Assembly: GCA_021018995.1 (NCBI GenBank)
Contig: CM037588.1
Location: 88,758,765 to 88,822,764 of the forward strand
Direction of reading: 5' to 3'
DNA: 64,000 bases
Source of the DNA: Chloranthus sessilifolius
Lineage: Eukaryota; Streptophyta; Magnoliopsida; Chloranthales; Chloranthaceae
The notes beneath the pieces were generated by a model, which saw only the letters and a list, made by a program, of their open reading frames with translations, had not been told where the DNA came from and ran no database searches. Positions 45,556 through 56,989 of the stretch are shown here, piece after piece. The position numbers were made by a program, and so were the translations under genes. Position 1 is the first letter of the stretch, and each line of letters starts with the position of its first letter.

Positions 45556-45560
45556 CGCGT
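45556..45560. repeat. Target-site duplication CGCGT, right copy
   Basis: Identical to 32548-32552; beyond it the Tat leader resumes. Confidence 0.9.
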
Positions 45561-46610
45561 GGATGCCCGTGCCTTCACATAGAACAAAGTTTCCCTTTGT
45601 TTCTTCTGAAGCACATCGGGGTCTCGCTGTGGGAAATATTTGGGGTGTGAACACCGCTCAAAATGGGAATTCCAAGGCCTCAAAACTCATCTTAGAGAGG
45701 TTCATTTTCTTTATCCAAAAATCAAAATAAACAAAAAAAATTGAAAAAAAATAAAATCCAAAAAGAAAGATAGCTTATGGCGCTGGCACAATGGCATCGC
45801 CTTACCGTCCGTCATCCCGTAGGGGAAGGAGAAGACTGGTTTTTGGTCCTCACCCAAGGAAATCGTACCCAACCCGCCAACAAACCATATCGTGGGTGGT
45901 CGATCCGGCTTATGCCGATCCTGATTCATCACCGCCATGCTCCCCGACACATTCCCATTCGGAGGATATTTTTATCTCCATTCCACTCACCCAACTCCCA
46001 TTTACCATCACCAAACCCTTCGGCGCACCCATATTTCTGACTGCATCCTCTACATTTCCTCAAAGTCCATCTCATTCTTACCCCATAAGCACTTCGAATC
46101 CCCCCTCCACAGCTAGCATACCCAATTTTCCCATATTTTCCCAAAATCTAACACCTCATTCCCCACCATCTTTTCAAACCATATCCCATTCACCCTTACC
46201 TTCCCAAAATCAAAATTTCACCCAAGCAATATGCAATTTTTCTACACCTGCACATACCATGCCCATTTTTTCTCCACCACATATCCCCCCATCTACCTAG
46301 GCCATTCCAAATTTTACCTGGGCCATGCCCAATTTTTCCCATACACCCATCTCATCCTTACCCCACATTCCCCCTCCATCAGATGCACCATTTACATCTA
46401 CCTCCTCACCCAATCCAATGGGCGTGATGGATGAATTGGCCAGGGCCTATACAATATGGAAGGCCTCACAAAGCAGCCTCCCTCATCCATCCCCTACAAA
46501 TCCATCCCATGCACTCCCAAGTCCCCATGCCTCTTTTCTCCAAAGCTCCCATCATCCCCCCATTATTCATACCACCGAAGACCCCATCAACCATGGGGTC
46601 ATTTGAGCGG

Positions 46611-46980
46611 GCCTCAGGGCCCCATACCCCAAGCCCATCAAGGCCCAATAGCTCAAGCCCAAGCCCACCAGGCCCCCATACCCCAAGCCCCCAAGGCCCA
46701 ATACCCCAAGCTTACCATGGCCTAATGGCCCAAACCCAAGCCCATAAAGGCCCAATGGCCCAAACCCAAGCTCACCAGGGCCCCATACCCCAAGCCCACC
46801 AGGGCCCAATACTCCAAGCTTACCATGGCCCAATGGCTCAAACCTAAACCACCAGGGCCCAATACCCTAAGCCCATCAAGGCCCAATGGCCCAAAACAAA
46901 GCCCACCAAGGCCTAATACCCGAAGCCTACCAAGGCCCCATGACCCATACCCAAGCCCATCAAGGCCCACACCCAGGAGC
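46611..46980 (+). repeat. Coding minisatellite in Tat gag (GPxxQAHQ-type)
   Basis: About a dozen units of roughly 27-30 bases made of AAGGCCCAATACCCCAAGCC-like text, read in one frame as GPIPQAHQ, GPMAQTQAHK and similar. No known function. Confidence 0.85.
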
Positions 46981-47186
46981 CCCACTCTCCCATCCTCCCT
47001 CATTCCCCCAATATCCCACATATTGCCAATGGGCCCCCATTGCACCCCAAATCATGCATCCATATCAGTCAGTCTGTTAACCCAGCATGGGCCCTACTTT
47101 TCCACAAGTCTCACACCCAAACCAATATTGGAATCCATCCCTTACGATCAGCCACCCTCAGTTCACCCATCCCCATACCTCTTAGA

Positions 47187-47274
47187 CCCATCCCCAAGGA
47201 TTTCCCCATATGCAGTGGTCCCACCAAGGACCCATCCCCAAGGATTTCCCCATATGCAGTGGTCCCACCAAGGA
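47187..47274. repeat. 44-bp tandem duplication in Tat gag
   Basis: Two identical 44-base units starting CCCATCCCCAAGGATTTCCC at 47187 and 47231. Perfect identity suggests a recent copy error. Confidence 0.92.
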
Positions 47275-47530
47275 CCCATCCATCATACTCAAAACCAGCA
47301 GGATAATCTCACCCTCCCTCCACCATATATAAACCCACAGTATGAGGAGGATGAGATCAGGAATAGTGGAGACTATGTAGGGGCATTCACTAGCTTCAAT
47401 CCCCCACCACCCGTATTCACTAACCCACCAACAATCCAAAGCGAATGGAGGCCGCCTATTAAGGGACCGGTCCCGTTGTCCAAAGAGTCAGAGCTATTGA
47501 AAGATCAAATGGACAAGATCCAAAAATAGC

Positions 47531-48720
47531 TGATGAAGATGGGTGGAGCTGAAATCCATGCCACAGATTTCTTTAACTTATGCCTATTGACAGAGGTCCC
47601 CTTGCCCCCAAAATTTAAAGTGCCAATCTTCGACAAATACAACGGCACGGGCAACCCCATTTCACACCTCAAGTCCTACTGTGGGGACATGTGCCAATAT
47701 GGAGGGGATGAGTGTCTACTCAAAAAAGTTTTCCAAAAGAGTCTTATTGCCTGACTTTGAGATGGTTCACTTCATTAGAACCTTCCATGATCAAAACATG
47801 GAAAGATCTGACCCACTTGTTCCAAGAGCAGTATTTCTACAACAAAAACATTGAACCCCGCAAGTTAGATCTTGCCCAGTTAAAGCAGAAGCCCGACGAA
47901 GCATTCAGCAACTACTTGGGGAGATGGAGGGCAATGGCAGCTCAGGTTAGGAATCGAATACTCGATGATGAGCAAATCAAGATGATCTCGAAAAACACTC
48001 TGCCAGTCATCTCAGATTTTTTGGTATACCAATAGCAGTCCATTTTCGCTGACTTGGTAAGAAATGCCAATCAATGTGAAGATGCCATAAGAGAAGGACG
48101 GTTAAATAAAATTGTAAACAACGGGGTTCGAAGGTTCACTGAACAGAGGAATGATAGAATAACTTGGGCGGATGTACAAATGATTGTAAATACACGACCC
48201 AATACTAATATAACTCCATTTCAGTTTAAGGCAACACAACAAGCCCCAACCAGAAGTGAGTTGATGCAGAGTTGTAGAAATGGACAAGGGGCACAAATTA
48301 CCCCAGAACAAAGAAGGGCCCATTTTGATCGAGTCCTTACACCTTTAGGGCAGTCCTTGAATGTCCATCTGCCTTTGCTAATTGAAAAAGGGTTGGTCAC
48401 TGCACTCCAGCCACGACCTCCACCGAATCTGATCCTAAGAAATTATGACCCCAATATCCATTGTAATTTCCATCTAGGACAAGGCCACCCAACTGATTAC
48501 TGCTTTCCCTTAAAGCAGGTGATACAAGACTTAATAGAGGTCGACAAGATCATTCCTTCAGTACTTCCCGAGCCAACAAGCATGCCAATATACATTAGGT
48601 GCCATTACCACCACATCCACCAGGTGGAGCAGGCCCAAGGCCGACCATTGTAATAATAGAGGAGGATGATGAAGAGTTTGACCCTTTAGAGTATATCCGC
48701 ACCCAAAAAGACTTCATAAC
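47531..48720 (+). pseudogene. Tat gag core and zinc-binding region
   Basis: Capsid-type motifs: PPKFKVPIFDKYNGTGNPISH (about 47606), YCGDMCQYGGDECLL, FQEQYFYNKNIEPRKLDLAQL (about 47820) and FSNYLGRWRAMAAQVRNRI (about 47905), the Tat/Ogre gag pattern. Downstream, NYDPNIHCNFHLGQGHPTDYC (about 48440) is the Cys/His cluster usual before the LKxxVQxLI stretch, seen here as LKQVIQDLIEVDKI. Broken. Confidence 0.85.
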
Positions 48721-48775
48721 ACCAAGGTAGAGAGGTCAAGAAGATAAAAGCATTAAAGTAATTGAGCCCCTAAAT

Positions 48776-49342
48776 TTGGCTTATTACTTTCCTAATCTAG
48801 CACCACCGACAGAACCCTTAGATTTAAGGGCATATTTTCCATCACTAGCTCCTATCAGCTATGTCCAAACCAACCAATATCAGCCATACACAGCAGCAGC
48901 CCCCACCAATTACCTGATGGCTGATTCTGCCCCATATCCCCCTCTGACACTGATTAATTATCAATGGCCTACCCCTATCACACCACCCTCACTGCAACCA
49001 TTCATAATCCCCACTAACCCCACGTGGCCCATTTTCGCCACTCCCATGATCTATCCAACAGAGGTTAACCATTTGTTGTCCACCCATTCTAATCCACTAA
49101 TCCAAGCACCTTTGAAGCCTATATCCACTCCATTTCAAATCTCGGGATTAAGCTACGATCCCCATCAGGTCCCTCTCAGTTATGATCAGATAGATAACAA
49201 TGTGGGCAGTAATAATGGGGGGGCAGTGGATTTTTTCAGTCGATCAAAAAGAATCTCAAGGCAACCAGAAGTACCAGCACCAAGCCGACCAGAAGAGAAG
49301 AAAGAACCTATAACTGTAAACCCCTTCAAAAAAATGAGCTGA
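48776..49342 (+). pseudogene. Linker between gag and protease of the Tat element
   Basis: A single frame with Pro/Tyr/Thr-rich text ending QPEVPAPSRPEEKKEPITVN. It belongs to the gag-pol coding run but shows no domain. Confidence 0.55.
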
Positions 49343-49479
49343 GTGCATATACTCGAAACACAATTAAAAAGAATGCCCGCACACATCATGGTCTGGGACC
49401 TATTAATGATTTCCTTGCTTCATCTCCAACCTTTGATGGGAGCATTAAAGGATGCACATGTATCTATCCAACCCCGGAC

Positions 49480-49860
49480 GAAGTGGGGCAGATCATTGGG
49501 CAGGTGTTGGCTCCTAGAGCCATTTCCTTTTTAGATGCTGACTTACTAGACGAGGGAAATAATCACCCCAAACCCCTCAACATCACTATAGAAATTGGAA
49601 ACTTGGTGATTCCATTGGTGTTAATTGACAACAGATCTACTTTGAATATGTGCCCTCTCAGAATCGTAACCAAGATAGGGGTGGATCCCTCCACATTCAT
49701 GGCAGCAAGAACAAGTGCCAGAGTATTTGATAACACGAGAAGAGAGATAATTGGAGAAGTTGACCTTGAGCTCATCATTAAACCAATGGCCTTATCCATA
49801 CCCTTCCAAGTTATGGACCTCAAATCTACATTTAATTTGCTATTAGGGTGCCCCTGGTAA
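49480..49860 (+). pseudogene. Tat protease region
   Basis: PLNITIEIGNLVIPLVLIDN leads into the active-site area, here IDNRSTLNMCPL where Tat proteases usually have IDNGSALNV. It continues with MALSIPFQVMDLKSTFNLLLG and CPW, the usual end (LLGRPW in relatives). Fossil. Confidence 0.8.
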
Positions 49861-50079
49861 CACGAGGTCGGGGCAGTACCTTCAACCCTGCACAAAAATC
49901 TTAGATTTGTGTCGGAGTAAAATATTGTCACCATTCTGGGTGAGGGGCAAGAGGAAAGAGAAAAAGCTACCCACAACATCGAGAACTCCAAAGTATTGGA
50001 TATGCCATACACAATCGAAGACACAGACCTACATAGCTTTGAGGACGATGTATCGACAGTAATCTCGGAGCCCCTAGAA

Positions 50080-50330
50080 AGGATCACATTGAAAATCGAC
50101 GGTGGCATGATTACAGCCGTAGCCATGCTCTAGAAATGGGGCTATAAAAAAGGTAAAGGGTTAGGACCTCATTTGCAAGGACGGAGGGATCCAGTCAGAG
50201 CCATAAGTGGACAGCAGGTTAGATTTGACCTAGGCTACAGCCCTACTGAAGAAGAAGTCCGAGAGCCAAGGAAAATGCTCGAACCCTTACTGCTGCAAAA
50301 GCCCATGAATAGACTTAGACGAAGAGCACC
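50080..50330 (+). pseudogene. G-patch segment of the Tat element
   Basis: KWGYKKGKGLGPHLQGRRDP at about 50133-50192 is a G-patch motif (Gly-rich, GxxxGxGLG), known to follow protease in Tat-type plant elements and in some retroviruses; it binds RNA or helicases in other proteins. It is followed by VRFDLGYSPTEEEVREPRK. Confidence 0.75.
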
Positions 50331-51179
50331 GCCCTAGACCTCACATCAGGAGTACCTTTGTGATTTCTGGGATTGTAAAGGTTGATCAGAATGGGGCAAC
50401 CTAGCTAACCCCACATAAACCAGTAGCCGCTATTCACCCAACCAATCCCCAGATCATCCCTCCCAATTTTGAAATAGATTTAGCCTCCCTGTCCATTTTT
50501 AAGGAGGAATTTCCCATGCCTGTATAGTACCCTCCTGTGGTGAACCATAACAAAACCATGCTAACATTTGAGGATAGGGTTCTAGATGGGCCTAGGATCA
50601 ATATGATGGAGGCTGACTCCCAAAAGCCATATCAATCAGCCTCCTCCAGCCGAGCAGGTAAAGGGGCGGCATTGCAGGTAAGAAATTGGGCGATTGCACC
50701 CTTAACTCTAGAAGTAGCGAATGGCCTGAAATTTGGTACCTGCTTCTAAAAAAAAATAACCTGCGAAAAGTGAGATAAGCCCTTGGCAGGCAATACCATG
50801 TGTCTATATGGACCCCACCTTGCTAAGGGCCCAGTTCTGAAGAAAAAGAAAAACCTAAAAAAATAGAAAAATAAAAAATAAAAAACATGGGAAAAACACA
50901 AAATTATCTAAAAAAATTATCTTTCAAAATTTTCTAGAAAATCAAAGAAATGATGCCTTAATGGAAAAACCAGTCCCATGTGAAATCGACCCTTTCCTGT
51001 AGAAATACAAGAAGAGGTAGAGTCATGAGTCTAGATGAGGAGATCCCTACCGAGGAGCTTCCCAATGAACTCCTTGAATGGTATGCCAATTTTGAGCATG
51101 GCCCTACACCAATTATTGAAGAGACAAAGGACGTCAGTCTAGAGACCGAGGAGATTCCCAGAATCACCAAGATCTAAAC
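50331..51179 (+). pseudogene. Linker between G-patch and reverse transcriptase of the Tat element
   Basis: Coding-like text typical of Tat elements, with NFEIDLASL (about 50470), then an A-rich stretch (50840-50945) and LPNELLEWYANFEHGPTPII (about 51060). No catalytic domain. Broken. Confidence 0.5.
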
Positions 51180-52070
51180 GTCGCTCTCTCCCGAGGAAAG
51201 ACAAAGCATGATTGATTTCCTTCGGTCATACCAAGACGTATTCGCATGGTCATATGAGGATATGCCTAGTTTAGATATCGATTTGGTCGAGCATGAGCTA
51301 CCATTATATCCAGATATTAGGCCAGTCAAGCAAAAGTTGAGATGCCTCAGGCCAGAATGGATGCTGAAAGTGAAAGATGAGGTCATCAAGCAATACGATG
51401 CAAAGTTTCTCATGGTCTCTAAATACCCACAGTGGCTAGCCAATATCATCTCTATACCAAAGAAAGATGGAAAGGTTCGCATGTGAATCAACTTCAAAAA
51501 CCTGAACAAGGCAAACCCGAAGGATGACTTCCCATTACCGCACATCGATATCTTGGTCGATAACACTGTTAGGCATGGGATGCTTGCATTCATGGATTGA
51601 TTCTCTGGATACAATCAAATCAAGATGGCCGAAGTAGACCAAGAGAAGACAGCGTTCATCACTTTATGGGGAACTTTCTGCTATCGAGTCATGCCATTCG
51701 GCTTGAAGCATGTCTATCCTACCTACCAAAGAGCAATGACAACACTGTTCTACAACATGATGCACTGAGAAATTGAGGTGTACGTCGACGACATGAACGC
51801 CAAGTCTCAGGAAAGAGAGGAGCATCTGATAAACCTCCAAAAGCTGTCCGAGAGGCTGAGAAAATATAGGTTGCACCTGAACCCTCAGAAATGCATTTTC
51901 AGCACCATGTTAGGAAAACTATTGGGCTTCATTGTTAGTAGAAGAGGCATCAAGGTTGACCCAATCAAGGAAAAAGCCATCTTTGAAATGCCGCCGCCAT
52001 CTATAGAGAAAGAGGTCAGAGATTTCTTAGGCAAGATACAGTACATTAGTTGATTCATTGCACAGCTCAC
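51180..52070 (+). pseudogene. Tat reverse transcriptase region
   Basis: FAWSYEDMPSLDIDLVEHEL (about 51240), DIRPVKQKLRCLRPEWMLKV (about 51315), WLANIISIPKKDGKVRM (about 51435), SGYNQIKMAEVDQEKTAF (about 51608), VMPFGLKH (about 51690) and the catalytic box YVDDMNAKS (about 51781). It is Tat-type, distinct from the FMDD of the Athila copies and VDDIL of the Tekay copy. Broken. Confidence 0.9.
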
Positions 52071-52079
52071 TCCTATCTG

Positions 52080-52346
52080 CACGTCGATCTTAAAGTTACT
52101 GAGAAAAGATTTGCCCGTTGAATGGAACAAGGACTGTCAAGTAGCATTCGATAAAATCAAGAGTTACCTTCTCAATCCTCTAGTTTTGGTACCGCCAGTA
52201 CCAAAGAGACCACTCTTAATGTATCTCTCTACAACAGAAGTTTCCATGGGATGTGTCCTAAGGCAACATGATAAAATAGGAAGAAGAGAGTAGGCCATCT
52301 ACTATCTCAGCAAGAAGTTTACTGACTATGAGATGTGTTGTTATTG
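52080..52346 (+). pseudogene. Start of Tat RNase H, cut by the Tekay insertion
   Basis: LPVEWNKDCQVAFDKIKSYL and LLMYLSTTEVSMGCVLRQHD (about 52110-52280) begin the connection/RNase H part, then YYLSKKFTDYE-like text stops where the Tekay LTR starts at 52347. The remainder should continue right of the window. Confidence 0.82.
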
Positions 52347-54711
52347 TGACAGCCTGAATTTCAGCACCCGAAAACTAGTGCCATCGGCACGACCCTCGAG
52401 GCTATGCCCCATAATCCTGCATGGAACATTGGTATACGCAAGCAAATATGAAAAAAAATATAAAAGCATAAGACCTGATATTGAATTAAATCTCTAGTTC
52501 TACCATGCATATATTCTCAAAATAAATAACCCAAAAGATGGTTCTGATCTCATGCCACTGCATGAGAAACAGAACCCACCCGAACCATCAGTGACGATAC
52601 AACAGTCACCCTAGATGGTTCGCTAAAAGAATATGTCATCATTTAATTATATTTTCTCAAAAAAGGGCTTGACATACCAAGCCATACAGTACTCTCTCAA
52701 AAACTCAATCAAAGTAAGCAGGGATCCTCTAGAAGATGTCCTCAGGAGGGGGCTCTATCTCCTCCCTAGGCACGCAATCCGAATCCCCCATATCTATGTC
52801 TCCTGAAGCGGCAGTAGCTGCAAGCACTGGACCTGCGACGTATAGTCTAAAGGGTGAGCTACATCCTAGCTCAATAGGGAAACAACTGAATGAACATGTA
52901 AGTTAATCTCACATATATTCCATAATATTTAGAAGCATGATGTATCAATGAAATAGCTGGAAAATAATTTAAAATGACTGAAAAGATGCACTGAATATAA
53001 CTGTTACTTTACATGTGTTTATTTATTCTCTACTTACTCATATAAGATAATGATTGGCCTAAACACTTAAATTGTAACTTAAATATTCCTCGATTTACTA
53101 TAGCATCGAGCACCAGATGGAATACCCTCCATCGTCGTCTAATCAGGCCATTTTCATTTTCTTTTTCATTCATTTTATACTACCCAGGTCCCTTCCTCAT
53201 ACACGATGGGGTCTATTCTCATACATACATTCCTGGGATGTCCAACTGGTCTACGGATTGGCCGCCGAACCGATCACGAATATTCTGTCGAGTCAGTCAT
53301 GGGTATCTCGCCACATTGGTGGGGTATTCTCCAAACCTTAAATCAAAAGTGCACTACATATAGTTATTTACCTTGTGACTGTGCTAATTATAGTATATTA
53401 AGCCTTATCAATTCTCATTTACTTTGCTTTACATTTTCACATACATCCCTAGGATGCCCAACTCAATGCATCACACAGATGCCTTATCACAGTCACATCC
53501 TCTGGGGACGTCACATGTTCATTTCCTTACTTAGTGTTAACACACACACACACTTAAGATTCACTTTTTCAATGCATAAGTACTCATTTCTATAGCACTA
53601 CATATATACTCTGACAATTAAAGTACATGTTCAAGGTGTTCCCTACCTCACGCGTGTTAATTCTCAAGCATCAAGGTCCAAGGCAGTTCCCATGCTCCCA
53701 CTCACTTGTATGACCAAAGTTATATCATAGCATAAGCAAAACATAAAAAAAGATGCATAAAAGAAGGTATAAGACCCTCCCAGAACCCTCAAGTCCAAAA
53801 CATAAGTCAACAGAAACTATCCAAATCGATTAATCAACCCCCAAAATCAATTAATCGAATTCCCAAAATCGATTAATCGATCCGAAATCGATTAATCAAA
53901 ATTCTAAAATCGATTGATTGATTTTCAAATCGATCAATCGGTTTTCCCAGGCTCTTGATTTTCCAGCCACCAGGAGTGCACAGATGATTAATCGATTAAT
54001 CAAAATCCAAAAATCGATTGATCGATTTTAAACTGATCAATCAATTTCGGGCATTTTTGCCCAGCTTACTTCTGAGTCAAAATCGGTTAATCAATTCTCC
54101 AAATCGATTAATCGATTTGGTCGTAAATCCAGCTCTTTGCTGGCATTTCTTCCAGTTTTCTTCCTTACCATTTCTCATTCATTTATACTTCTTTAATTCA
54201 TCATTTTAATATTAATTAACTAAATAGAGGCACCGCAACATATCCATTTAAATCTAACAAAAACTCACCTCAAATCAACCCTTGATTGATTCAATGGATG
54301 GGTCAAAGGCTAGGGCTCCTAGCTCCAACTCCAACAAGTTCTCCCACGTGTTGTCGTCGTAATTTATAGCTCACGTATGGCTTCAATCCGTCATTCCACC
54401 CAATTCCCTTGCAATTACTCCTTCCTCTTCACTCACTCTCTCCTCATAACTCTTTATGCCAACCTAACAAACGAGAAATAACTTCTCTTAAGTTATTTTC
54501 TTCTTATAACTTCTCTTGCTTTGGTGTAGAGCACATACACCAAAGATAGGTGTATATGATCTCTAAACAAGATCCTACGCTATGCATACATGCTTATTAA
54601 CATCAACCTAGTTGATAATCATCTAGTTGACCTTCACTTGGTCGAACCTATGACCAATCAGGCACTTATCTCGAGGACACTGTTTAAAGCCCAAATTTTG
54701 GAGATGTTATA
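52347..54711 (-). repeat. 3' LTR of the Tekay element
   Basis: About 2.36 kb. Minus-strand start TATAACATCTCCAAAATTTG (usual Tekay start TGTAACATCTC) at 54711; end GGCTGTCA at 52347. Contains the AAATCGATTAATCGATTT array (53826-54118), a possible TATA box CTATAAATT (minus, about 54361-54369) and an (AC)n run at 53540-53553. The left 5-base flank is TATTG; the partner is outside the window. Confidence 0.85.
53826..54118. repeat. AAATCGATTAATCGATTT array in Tekay 3' LTR
   Basis: About ten full or partial copies of ATCGATTAATCGAT and variants (ATCGATTGATTGAT, TCGATCAATCGG). The perfect 18-base palindrome AAATCGATTAATCGATTT lies near 54097-54114. The 5' LTR copy is at 63558-63845. The same word occurs internally at 56786-56985. 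Confidence 0.9.
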
Positions 54712-54724
54712 TTCTCCCCACCTT
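54712..54724 (-). other. Polypurine tract of the Tekay element
   Basis: Minus-strand AAGGTGGGGAGAA directly before the 3' LTR start. The typical Tekay junction is GGGGAGAA followed by TGTAACA. Confidence 0.75.
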
Positions 54725-55048
54725 GAGAATTTTTATCCTCGAAAATGGACCCAAGGGCTTCCCTGTGGAAGGCCAACACACATTGACAGGTGTAGTTCCA
54801 TTGAATAGAAAACCCCACACATCTTGCGTGAGGACTAATTATATTTGTAACGATTTGGAGTAAAAGCACAAGTCAAAATAATTTACTAATTGCAATTGAA
54901 CTTACATTCTAAACATCGGTCATCGATACCCAAAATAATTACAATCGGAAAAGAATGGCATCCATGCCACATAGTTTAGTACATAACATTTTCAAAAATA
55001 ATTACAATCCTCAAAAAGTAATTACAATGCAAAAAGAAATGCCACTAG
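54725..55048 (-). other. Short untranslated stretch between third ORF and polypurine tract
   Basis: AT-rich, with several AATAATTACAAT words (54930-55030). No coding sequence seen. Confidence 0.5.
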
Positions 55049-56524
55049 CTAACAATCACACAGTCCCATCCCTAGGCTGATCCGCTCGTCCTGCTCGCAA
55101 GTGCCAGAACCCGATGCATTAGGAGCCCACGTCCGTGCCGCCGTGAAGCGCTGCTGGTAATCAGTGGGGTACATGAGCTGCATGGTCTGATGGAGCACTG
55201 CCTCATGAAAATCTAGTTTGTGATTCATGCGAGTGCCAGTCTCCTCCATACGCCAATGGTGCTCTAGCATCTGGCGATTGTTCTCCGCCATGAGGGCGAG
55301 AACATCATCAATGGTACTAGGCGGAGGGGCCTGAGATGCTCTCCTCCGGTGAGAACACACAGGAGTCTTCGGAGTGCACTGTGAAGGACCGGTAGGTGGT
55401 ACTGAAGGATGCTCCTCAGGCGATACCGGGTCATGAGGTTGCTCCCCTGTTGCATGGTCCTGTGGTGGTATAACAGGCTGCTCCCCCTCTGCTAGTGGGC
55501 CCTGCTATAGTGGTGGTGCATCACCAGCCTGGGTAGGTGCTGGCCCCTCAACTGGTAGAGCCTTCTTTAACAGCCTATAGTTGCCGCTCCACGTAGCTAT
55601 GGAATAATGTTTCACATGGTTGGTGGCCTTTCGCTCGGCGGGAGAAATAGCATACTCTGGGGCATCAGAGTAGCATTCCAACATACTTGAAATAAGCCGA
55701 GTTTACGACATACATTCCTTGGGTCTTAAAGGGCCCTTCATCATTTTCCCTTTTATATAAATCATCCCCTCAATGACTAGTTTGGTAGCGTCGAACCAAC
55801 GGCCGCGGTATGCCGCGTATATGGCCTGTTGGACCAACTCTACCCGCTCAGTGTCATGGCGCATAGGGTAAAGATTACACTTAATTATCGAATCAAGCAT
55901 CCACATGTAAGGGGGTCAGTCTACCCTCCACATAGATTTCCCGGATCCCTTGTTTCCCCTCATCAATTTCATTCTAATTTCTTCATAATCGACGAGCTGT
56001 GGAAAAGGGGGTAAAAGATTGGTCTCGGGCACGTGAGTGAAAAAACACTCTAAAGACTCATGGACGTGGTGTAGGGTAAATAGGTATTTACGACCATCGA
56101 TCTCGGTCATAATGGTGTCATCCACATGACCCTTTTGTAGGTTTTGGTAGAACAACCTAACGAGTCTAGGGTAGTAGTAATCATGTAACGGCTTCAAAAG
56201 GTTACCGAGGCCCGCATTTACGAGGGATTGTCGGGCCCATTTGGTTTCTCCCTCAACCTCAGGATCGATAAACAAGGCCTCATCGATAATGTATTGAAAT
56301 TCAAACTCTTTTGATGCCCACCATTCATTTGGTTGGGGCAAATTTTCGGGTGGTGGTGGTGGTGGGGACTACAATTCGCGTGATGACGCGTCCGTGGAAT
56401 ATGATGAAGCTGATGATGATGATGATGATGATGAAGGTGAAGGTGGTGATGGCACGGCATTCTTACGCCATACCGGTAGTTTCGAGGTAGCTTGCTTTGA
56501 AGCTAACCGCGTCTTAAGCAGCAT
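55049..56524 (-). pseudogene. Third ORF of the Tekay element (plant retroelement post-pol protein)
   Basis: Minus strand, likely start MLLKTRLASKQATSKLPVWR at 56524, a basic N-terminus. A Ser run follows (coded by the (GAT)n-like run at 56413-56437). The central part has EWWASKEFEFQYIIDEALF and YYYPRLVRLFYQNLQKG (about 56330-56120), then EYLFTLHHV-like text (seen as KYLFTLHHVHESLE), LDSIIKCNLYPMRHD and AIYAAYRGRWFDATKLVIEG. The C-terminus has STIDDVLALMAENNRQML. This is the family found after pol in Athila, where Athila 1 here has PRLVQLFYQNI. No signal peptide or membrane segment seen. Broken. Confidence 0.8.
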
Positions 56525-56768
56525 CTTAGGTTTTAAAATCAAGAAAATTCTAAAAACACTAGGGCTGTGATGATTCAAATTGAAAGGGAATCGAAAAACT
56601 AGGGTTTACCTTGTGTGTTCGATCCGAACGAGTGTGATTTGATTCGAATATGATCCCCCAAAGCCCCTAAACCATTGCAGGTTTGCTACCAAAAGGAGGA
56701 GAAAAATGGCGCCCAAATGAAAAAGCAAGCATGAATTTTGAAATGGGAAAAAAATATCCCAAAACTGG

Positions 56769-56776
56769 CTTATATA
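56769..56776 (-). promoter_or_regulatory. TATA-like box upstream of the Tekay third ORF
   Basis: Minus-strand TATATAAG in CATATATAAGCC, directly downstream of the palindrome array and about 245 bases before the likely start codon at 56524. Position and form suit an internal promoter, but this is sequence-based inference only. Confidence 0.45.
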
Positions 56777-56785
56777 TGCAAAAAA

Positions 56786-56985
56786 TCGATTGATCGATTT
56801 TTATAACTTAACCTCAGTTGCACGAAATCGATTAATCGATTTCCAAAAATCGATTAATCAAATTTAATTCGATTAATTGAAATTTATTGCTATTAAATTT
56901 TCAGGTTGTCCATCTCACTGGCATGTGCCAGTCGTTCAATTGAACGAAATCGATTAATCGAACACCAAAATCGATTAATCGGCTT
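56786..56985. repeat. AAATCGATTAATCGATTT array before the Tekay third ORF
   Basis: About six copies, including the perfect palindrome AAATCGATTAATCGATTT at 56825-56842 and copies near 56787, 56848, 56946 and 56966. Same word as in both LTRs of this element; located between the chromodomain and the third ORF. Confidence 0.88.
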
Positions 56986-56989
56986 TGAT

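Larger units (their letters stand above)
45779..47530 (+). pseudogene. Proline-rich N-terminal part of Tat gag
   Basis: From the ATG codons near 45779-45791 the coding-like text is rich in Pro, Ser, His and Gln (for example SPYRPSSRRGRRRLV, later YINPQYEEDEIRNSGDY). It contains an internal minisatellite (46611-46980) and a 44-base tandem duplication (47187-47274). The end, KESELLKDQMDKIQK near 47490, leads into the conserved gag core. Broken. Confidence 0.65.

Noticed and set aside
46567-47045. Minus-strand Gly-Leu-rich repeat frames
   Set aside because: Antisense of the GGCCCA-type coding minisatellite of Tat gag.
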